A stretch of DNA of 64,000 nt, taken from NCBI GenBank assembly GCA_947455215.1, contig CANGNA010000011.1:17697-81696 (forward strand). Direction: 5' to 3'. Under the pieces are notes generated by a model, which did not search any database, was not told the DNA's origin, and worked only from the letters and a program-made list of their open reading frames with translations. Source of the stretch: Chitinophagaceae bacterium. Lineage in GTDB: Bacteria; Bacteroidota; Bacteroidia; Chitinophagales; Chitinophagaceae. The position numbers were made by a program, and so were the translations under genes. Shown here piece after piece: positions 59,635 to 64,000 of this stretch (position 1 is the first letter of the stretch; every line of letters begins with the position of its first letter).

Positions 59635-62592
59635 CTAGTTACCCGGAGGTGGACCACCGAACCCTCCGCCACCCGGGCCACCAGGACCAAAACCACCCGG
59701 ACCTCCCGGAGGTGGTCCAAAACCATGCTGACCCCGATGGCCATCCGGTCCTTCATTCGCTTCAGGCATCTGGCCCTTAAAATTGCGGATGGTGTAGGTA
59801 AGCTGTAGCATAAAATATTGTTGCAGCACACCGGTAACATTATTCTCAATATACGTTTCAGTAACCGTCCGGGTAATGCTCTGGTTCTGCTTCAGGATAT
59901 CAAAGGCTGTTATACGAGCCTCCAGGGCCCGGTTCTTGAGCATTTTATAACCCAGGTAGGCATTCCATAACAGGTAGTTCTGAGTGCCGGATGTGCCCTT
60001 GATGGCCGCATAGTAATTGTCGGTGATATTCGTATTCAGTACAAAATTCTTCAGGAAGATATAGTTGATCTTAAAAGAGGCTACGTGGCTGTAATATTTA
60101 CTGTTGGATGCGGTTGATAAACTATTATCTACAAAATTGTAGTTGCCATTGTAAGACAGCGTAAAGTCAACATTAGTGCTGATGTTGCTACTGATGACCA
60201 CGCCACCCGATGGAGCAATGTTATTGGCGTTATTCCTGAGGTCGTTGATAAGACCCGGCGTGCGCGTGTAATTGAGCCCTGCGCTAAGGTTGAGGTTGCT
60301 CTTAATGAACTGCAAAGGCAGGCTGTACGTCACAAATGCCCGTTCGTTAAAGTACCCGTTGATATTTACCGGTAATGTAAGCTGGTTACCTTGCCTGATG
60401 AGTACTGGCCTTTCTGTATGCGGTGCCTGGTACATAGTATCATGCGGTGGCTGTATGGTAAGGTTGCCAATATAATTGTTGATATAATTAGCGTACAGGT
60501 TTAAAAAGAAATTACGCTGTGTTTTAGCTTTGGTAATACCATAGCGAACGATCAACGTATGTTCGTAGTCCTGCTGCAGATCGGGATTCCCGGTTTTCAG
60601 CAATACAGGGTTACTTACATCCACCACATTCTGCAATTGTGATACGCTGGGAGCCACGGTATTGGTACGGTACATAATGCGCAGGTTGCGGCCATCTGCA
60701 TACCGGAAATTATACATAGCATTAGGCAAGAACCCCGGGAATGCCCGCTCTACATTTGTTGTGTAGGGGAATGTCTGCTGGCTGGTAAGCATGGCATACT
60801 GCACATTGCCACCCACAACAAAGGTAGACTGCTTATCGCCCACCCTGTAGCTGATACCGCCGCGTTGTGTGTTATAGGTAGTGTTGTACTTGTTCGACAA
60901 CAGTGTATCAAATAACGTATAGCTGCCGGTTACAACATTCCGGTCAAATGTTTCTTTGTCGGCCTTGCTTTCAGAAAAAGAAGGATTATAAGTAAACATC
61001 AGCTGCCCTTTTTTACCTACCGGCTCGGTATAGGTAACATTGGGCGATACCGTATAGCTATTGCTATAGGTGTTATTGTGCTGATCATAGCCCGACAAGG
61101 ACGAATCGCTATTGCGATAAGCCACGGTTTGCGAGTTGTAGGTGCCATTACCGCCTTTCTCATTCAACGACGTACTTACATTAAGAGATATGGTACGGCG
61201 CTGCTTTTTGAACTTGTGCTGGAAAAGTATGTTGTTACTCGACGTGTAGCCACTATTATCTACGCTGCTGGTTGTGTGCGATCGGTTGACCGGCGCATCC
61301 AGAGAGTCCTTCGTGGCATTGAACTGCTCAGTATTACTATTGTTCTGCTGAAAGGTAATACCCGGCGTAAATACTACGGAATTGAAAGAATCGATCGTAT
61401 ATTCAAAACGCAGGTTAGCCCGATGGTTGATATTACGTGTTTCAGAGGTATCCAGTTCCTTATAACTACTTTTCAGCTGATAATAATCGCGATCGATATC
61501 CGACTGGGTAGTGTTATCGGTACCATTGAAGAAATAGCTGCCGCTCACCTTTAGCTTTTTACCCCAGTTGTCGCTATAGTTCAATCCTAAAGAGTTGGTA
61601 GTGGTGATACCATTAGATTGCCCTACAAAGAAATTACCGGCACTATTGCCTCCGCCGCCAAAGCCGCCACCACCAAAACCACCGCCGCCGCGGCCACCAC
61701 CACCGCGATTGCCACCACTGCCGGACATCACACCCAGCAGATCCTGCGCTGAGAAATTTTGCTGGTTGATGTTGTTGGACATACCCACCAGGGTGATACG
61801 CCTGTCGCCCTTAAAAACATTCACATTGCCACCCACGCTGTAGGTATTTTCGGTACCATAGCCCGCATATACCTTACCAAACACCCCTTCGCGCCTGTTG
61901 CCGCGGGTAATAATGTTCATTGTCTTCTGGCTGTTGCCATCGTCAAAGCCGGTAAACTGCGCCTGGTCGCTCAGCTTATCGAACACTTGTATCTTATCTA
62001 CTATCTCCGCAGGCAGGTTCTTTAATGCTGCCGAGGGGTCTGTACCGAAGAATGGTTTACCATCCACATATACCTGCTGCACCGACTCTCCGTTTACCTT
62101 TACCCCATTATTGTCCGATGTAACACCAGGCATCTTGGCTACCAGGTCTTCAGCAGTAGCATCGGGGTGGGTCTTATAAGCGTCAGCGTTGAATTGCGAT
62201 GTATCACCTATCTGTGTAGCACGGGTCTGCTTATCCTTTACCGTTACCCCTTTCAGCTCTTTGTTAGATGCCGTCATGCGGGTAGTACCCAATAACGCAT
62301 CAGCACCTGCAATAGTTACAGACCTGGTAACCAAATTATACCCCAGGTAGTTGAACTTAACAGTATACACCCCATTGGTAAGACTACCCACGCTGTAGGT
62401 CCCATCAATACCTGTTACACTGCCTGTCCTTATATTGGAATCTACGGCGCTTACTACCGATACAGACACTCCTACCAAACTGCTGGTATCGGCATTATCC
62501 ACCACTTTACCAGACATAGTGTAGGTTTGGGCAGAAACATAAAAAGAAAAAAACAGAAGTGTAATAGATAGTAGCCGTGTGCGTAAGTTCAT
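59635..62592 (-). CDS. Outer-membrane beta-barrel protein with glycine-rich loops
   Basis: 985-residue outer-membrane protein of the TonB-receptor-related OMP_b-brl_3 group. Signal peptide MNLRTRLLSITLLFFSFYVSAQ. A carboxypeptidase-regulatory-like domain (YTMSGKVVDNADTSSLVGVSVSV, 23-105) precedes a plug-like part (PDATAEDLVAKMPGV, VQQVYVDGKPFFG, LPAEIVDKIQVFDKLSDQAQFTGFDDGNSQKTMNIIT) and a large barrel. Two glycine-rich segments stand out: about residues 290-315 (GGNRGGGGRGGGGFGGGGFGGGG) and the C-terminus (PPGGPGGFGPGGPGGGGFGGPPPG). No TonB box is certain. Ligand unknown. Alone on the minus strand, before the carotenoid genes. Confidence 0.88.
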   Translation of the reverse strand: MNLRTRLLSITLLFFSFYVSAQTYTMSGKVVDNADTSSLVGVSVSVVSAVDSNIRTGSVTGIDGTYSVGSLTNGVYTVKFNYLGYNLVTRSVTIAGADALLGTTRMTASNKELKGVTVKDKQTRATQIGDTSQFNADAYKTHPDATAEDLVAKMPGVTSDNNGVKVNGESVQQVYVDGKPFFGTDPSAALKNLPAEIVDKIQVFDKLSDQAQFTGFDDGNSQKTMNIITRGNRREGVFGKVYAGYGTENTYSVGGNVNVFKGDRRITLVGMSNNINQQNFSAQDLLGVMSGSGGNRGGGGRGGGGFGGGGFGGGGNSAGNFFVGQSNGITTTNSLGLNYSDNWGKKLKVSGSYFFNGTDNTTQSDIDRDYYQLKSSYKELDTSETRNINHRANLRFEYTIDSFNSVVFTPGITFQQNNSNTEQFNATKDSLDAPVNRSHTTSSVDNSGYTSSNNILFQHKFKKQRRTISLNVSTSLNEKGGNGTYNSQTVAYRNSDSSLSGYDQHNNTYSNSYTVSPNVTYTEPVGKKGQLMFTYNPSFSESKADKETFDRNVVTGSYTLFDTLLSNKYNTTYNTQRGGISYRVGDKQSTFVVGGNVQYAMLTSQQTFPYTTNVERAFPGFLPNAMYNFRYADGRNLRIMYRTNTVAPSVSQLQNVVDVSNPVLLKTGNPDLQQDYEHTLIVRYGITKAKTQRNFFLNLYANYINNYIGNLTIQPPHDTMYQAPHTERPVLIRQGNQLTLPVNINGYFNERAFVTYSLPLQFIKSNLNLSAGLNYTRTPGLINDLRNNANNIAPSGGVVISSNISTNVDFTLSYNGNYNFVDNSLSTASNSKYYSHVASFKINYIFLKNFVLNTNITDNYYAAIKGTSGTQNYLLWNAYLGYKMLKNRALEARITAFDILKQNQSITRTVTETYIENNVTGVLQQYFMLQLTYTIRNFKGQMPEANEGPDGHRGQHGFGPPPGGPGGFGPGGPGGGGFGGPPPGN

Positions 62593-62662
62593 CAGTTTTG
62601 CTGTTAAGAGACCAAATGGGATGGAAAATTACGCAAAAGGTTTAAGTGCCTTACCCCATTTA

Positions 62663-63379
62663 TTATTTGCTAACCATAACAGACTGAGAATGTGGCGAAT
62701 TGCGTCCTTTCAGGTATTCATATCCCGCAACGTTCATTAGTAACAAAAGCATACCATAAAAGGTGTCTTCTATTGGGATGGTCAGCATCCGGATGCCTAA
62801 GTTATGGTTGTTGTTATACATCACTACCGTGCGCCCTATAAAGCTACCCGTAAGCACTCCATTAGACAGAAAGAAGGGAATAAGTATCAGCAAAAAGCAA
62901 AAGAAGAAGGCGGGCAGGTAATTCACCTTTTTTATAGAAAGAAGGGTAAGGAACATAGCCAGCAGTATGAATGTAACAGATGTATACAAACGCGGCAGAT
63001 TGATAAATGCCACTATCAATAGCATAGCCACGAGCAGCCATTTGAATATCTTGCCCCTTGCCGCTACAGAAAACGTAAAAAAACGGGTAAGACAATGGTA
63101 AGTGAACGTGCAGGCGTATGGTATACAAATAAAGAAAAGGTATTCCTCCAATGGCAAGCCATACAAGTATAACCCAACCACGTATCGCGGGTTAAAACTC
63201 CACACGCCCAGGTAAGTGAAAATAATGTCCCATACCACAAAGAACAAGCCTGTAACCAGGCAGGGCAGGTAAAAATACCGCCACTGGCTGATAAAGTCGA
63301 ACTTAGGAACGAACGAAAAAATAAAGGGAAAAACAATGCAGAAGAAGTCGACCAATAGGTAGGTGTAGTGTTCCGGCAT
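62663..63379 (-). CDS. Lycopene cyclase domain protein
   Basis: 238-residue membrane protein of the CrtYc/CrtYd type lycopene cyclase family, which forms the beta-rings of carotene. The two half-domains of the heterodimeric type are fused: first HYTYLLVDFFCIVFPFIFSF, RYFYLPCLVTGLFFVVWDIIFTYLGVWSFN and GLPLEEYLFFICIPY, then helices and PAFFFCFLLILIPFFL with PIEDTFYGMLLLLMNV. The characteristic PxE(E/D) motifs (LPLEEYLF, IPIEDTFY) are present in both halves. It starts at the last base of the crtZ stop codon (TGATG), so the two genes are translated together. Confidence 0.92.
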   Translation of the reverse strand: MPEHYTYLLVDFFCIVFPFIFSFVPKFDFISQWRYFYLPCLVTGLFFVVWDIIFTYLGVWSFNPRYVVGLYLYGLPLEEYLFFICIPYACTFTYHCLTRFFTFSVAARGKIFKWLLVAMLLIVAFINLPRLYTSVTFILLAMFLTLLSIKKVNYLPAFFFCFLLILIPFFLSNGVLTGSFIGRTVVMYNNNHNLGIRMLTIPIEDTFYGMLLLLMNVAGYEYLKGRNSPHSQSVMVSK

Positions 63380-63846
63380 CAGTTTTTACGTTTTAGTGCC
63401 TCTGCAAAATACTTGAACGGTACCCACAGCATACCAAAACATTCACCGTCTTCCTTTTCCAGGTGTTTATGGTGCATCTTGTGCGCGCGGCGGATAGCTC
63501 TGAAGTAAAAGTTATCGGAATTGCGCAGGAATTTAAACCGCTGATGAATAAAAATATCGTGCACCATAAAGTATGCAAAACCATAAATAGTGATGCCGAT
63601 ACCTATGAACATCAGCCACTGCAGCGGCTGATAAAAAGACCCTATACCCAGCGATATGATGCCGGGGATAGCGAATATGAGAAAGAAGTAGTCGTTTTTT
63701 TCAAAAAATGACGTTGGATTCTTTTTATGATGGTCCTCATGCAGATTCCAAAGTAAACCGTGCATTACATACTTATGCGTCAACCAGGCCACAGCTTCCA
63801 TTGCTGTAAAAGTGCCAATCACTATTAAAAAATTCACTAACCACAT
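63379..63846 (-). CDS. crtZ: Beta-carotene hydroxylase
   Basis: 155-residue di-iron membrane enzyme that adds 3-hydroxyls to beta-carotene to give zeaxanthin. Its ATG at 63846 (MWLVNFLIVIG) replaces a TTG nine bases earlier. The His clusters of the fatty-acid hydroxylase superfamily are seen: THKYVMHGLLWNLHEDHH, HDIFIHQRF and RAHKMHHKHLEKEDGECFG. Four membrane segments. It lies between the lycopene cyclase gene and an SRPBCC gene on the same strand, all coupled closely. Confidence 0.93.
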   Translation of the reverse strand: MWLVNFLIVIGTFTAMEAVAWLTHKYVMHGLLWNLHEDHHKKNPTSFFEKNDYFFLIFAIPGIISLGIGSFYQPLQWLMFIGIGITIYGFAYFMVHDIFIHQRFKFLRNSDNFYFRAIRRAHKMHHKHLEKEDGECFGMLWVPFKYFAEALKRKN

Positions 63847-63857
63847 ATTTCCCAATA

Positions 63858-64000
63858 TTACTTAAAAAATTTCCTCAGCACTTCCGCCCTGTAGTCAAAT
63901 ATATTTTCCAGCTTCTTTTTCACAACTATCGTATGTGCAATAGTACCTAATATGCCCATGGGCAGTCCGTAGCGCACGTCATCATGCATCAATACACCAC
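63858..64000 (-). CDS. SRPBCC-family protein, C-terminal end only
   Basis: The window end cuts this gene; only the last 46 codons are seen on the minus strand, ending at TAA 63858-63860. They read MHDDVRYGLPMGILGTIAH and ENIFDYRAEVLRKFF, the C-terminal helix pattern of SRPBCC/START-type lipid-binding proteins often found in carotenoid clusters of Bacteroidota. It ends 11 bases before the crtZ start, so it belongs to the same transcript. The start and any other part lie outside the window. Confidence 0.7.
   Translation of the reverse strand, partial: GVLMHDDVRYGLPMGILGTIAHTIVVKKKLENIFDYRAEVLRKFFK

Noticed and set aside
61595..61843. Plus-strand Pro-rich frame (PPPPKPPPP)
   Set aside because: It is the antisense shadow of the glycine-rich loop of the barrel protein.

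Overview
The window looks like a chromosomal segment of a Bacteroidota bacterium, most likely in or near the Chitinophagaceae. The grounds are: five proteins with gliding/type IX secretion (T9SS) C-terminal sorting domains, TonB-dependent and related outer-membrane receptors, Bacteroidota-type families (DUF4476, DUF6600, YXWGXW, DUF983, CrtZ plus lycopene cyclase), and promoters of the Bacteroidota sigma type (TTG, about 19 bases, TAnnTTTG), seen clearly before rpsP, rplS and the PadR gene. The genus is inferred, not shown. Most genes share a moderate GC content. Two stretches, 4798-6039 and 45960-47941, are visibly AT-richer and look acquired.

Layout. 1-4.7 kb: pth, a large type B T9SS surface protein, asnS. 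4.8-6.1 kb: a lone AT-rich SIR2-like gene. 6.2-12 kb: TonB receptor, ComEA-like protein, acyl-CoA dehydrogenase, rpsP, an exported unknown. 12-14.3 kb: PspC-domain membrane protein and PadR repressor behind a promoter that carries a perfect palindrome. 14.3-16.7 kb: a redoxin and a T9SS-exported multicopper oxidase. 16.8-22.3 kb: a signalling block of an OmpR-type regulator, a NarL-type regulator, a 1155-residue multi-PAS histidine kinase and an overlapping receiver protein. 22.4 kb: tRNA-Arg(TCT). 22.6-29.7 kb: T9SS protein, glycosyltransferase-like membrane protein, GNAT, moaE-moaD-TauE, DUF4476 and two membrane unknowns. 29.7-33 kb: GIY-YIG nuclease bracketed by inverted REP-like hairpins, L,D-transpeptidase, M3 peptidase. 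33-33.5 kb: two inverted arrays of a 9-bp GTACGA repeat. 33.5-43.9 kb: NlpC/P60 lipoprotein, T9SS protein, nucleoid-associated protein, PAS/half-kinase protein, 19-unit TPR protein, GNAT, two envelope or stress proteins, gmhB-gmhA. 44.2-48.3 kb: T9SS FG-GAP protein, then the AT-rich islet with a lipoprotein, a MITE-like inverted repeat, a toxin-like/immunity-like pair and a broken HTH gene. 48.3-59.4 kb: housekeeping and metabolic genes (MpaB-like, YafK-like, CCG Fe-S protein, OsmC, AraC, pterin dehydratase, metF, HxlR/DoxX, rplS, Bax-inhibitor-like). 59.6-64 kb: a glycine-rich outer-membrane barrel protein and a carotenoid cluster (lycopene cyclase, crtZ, SRPBCC protein cut by the window end).

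The points most worth pursuing are the orphan SIR2-like gene, whose usual His-Gly motif reads Asn-Gly; the GIY-YIG gene sitting between two REP-like hairpins that show compensatory base changes; the GTACGA 9-mer arrays; the 46.5-47.9 kb islet; and the large PAS kinase with an HNOBA-like N-terminus. All functional statements come from reading motifs; no database search was run.
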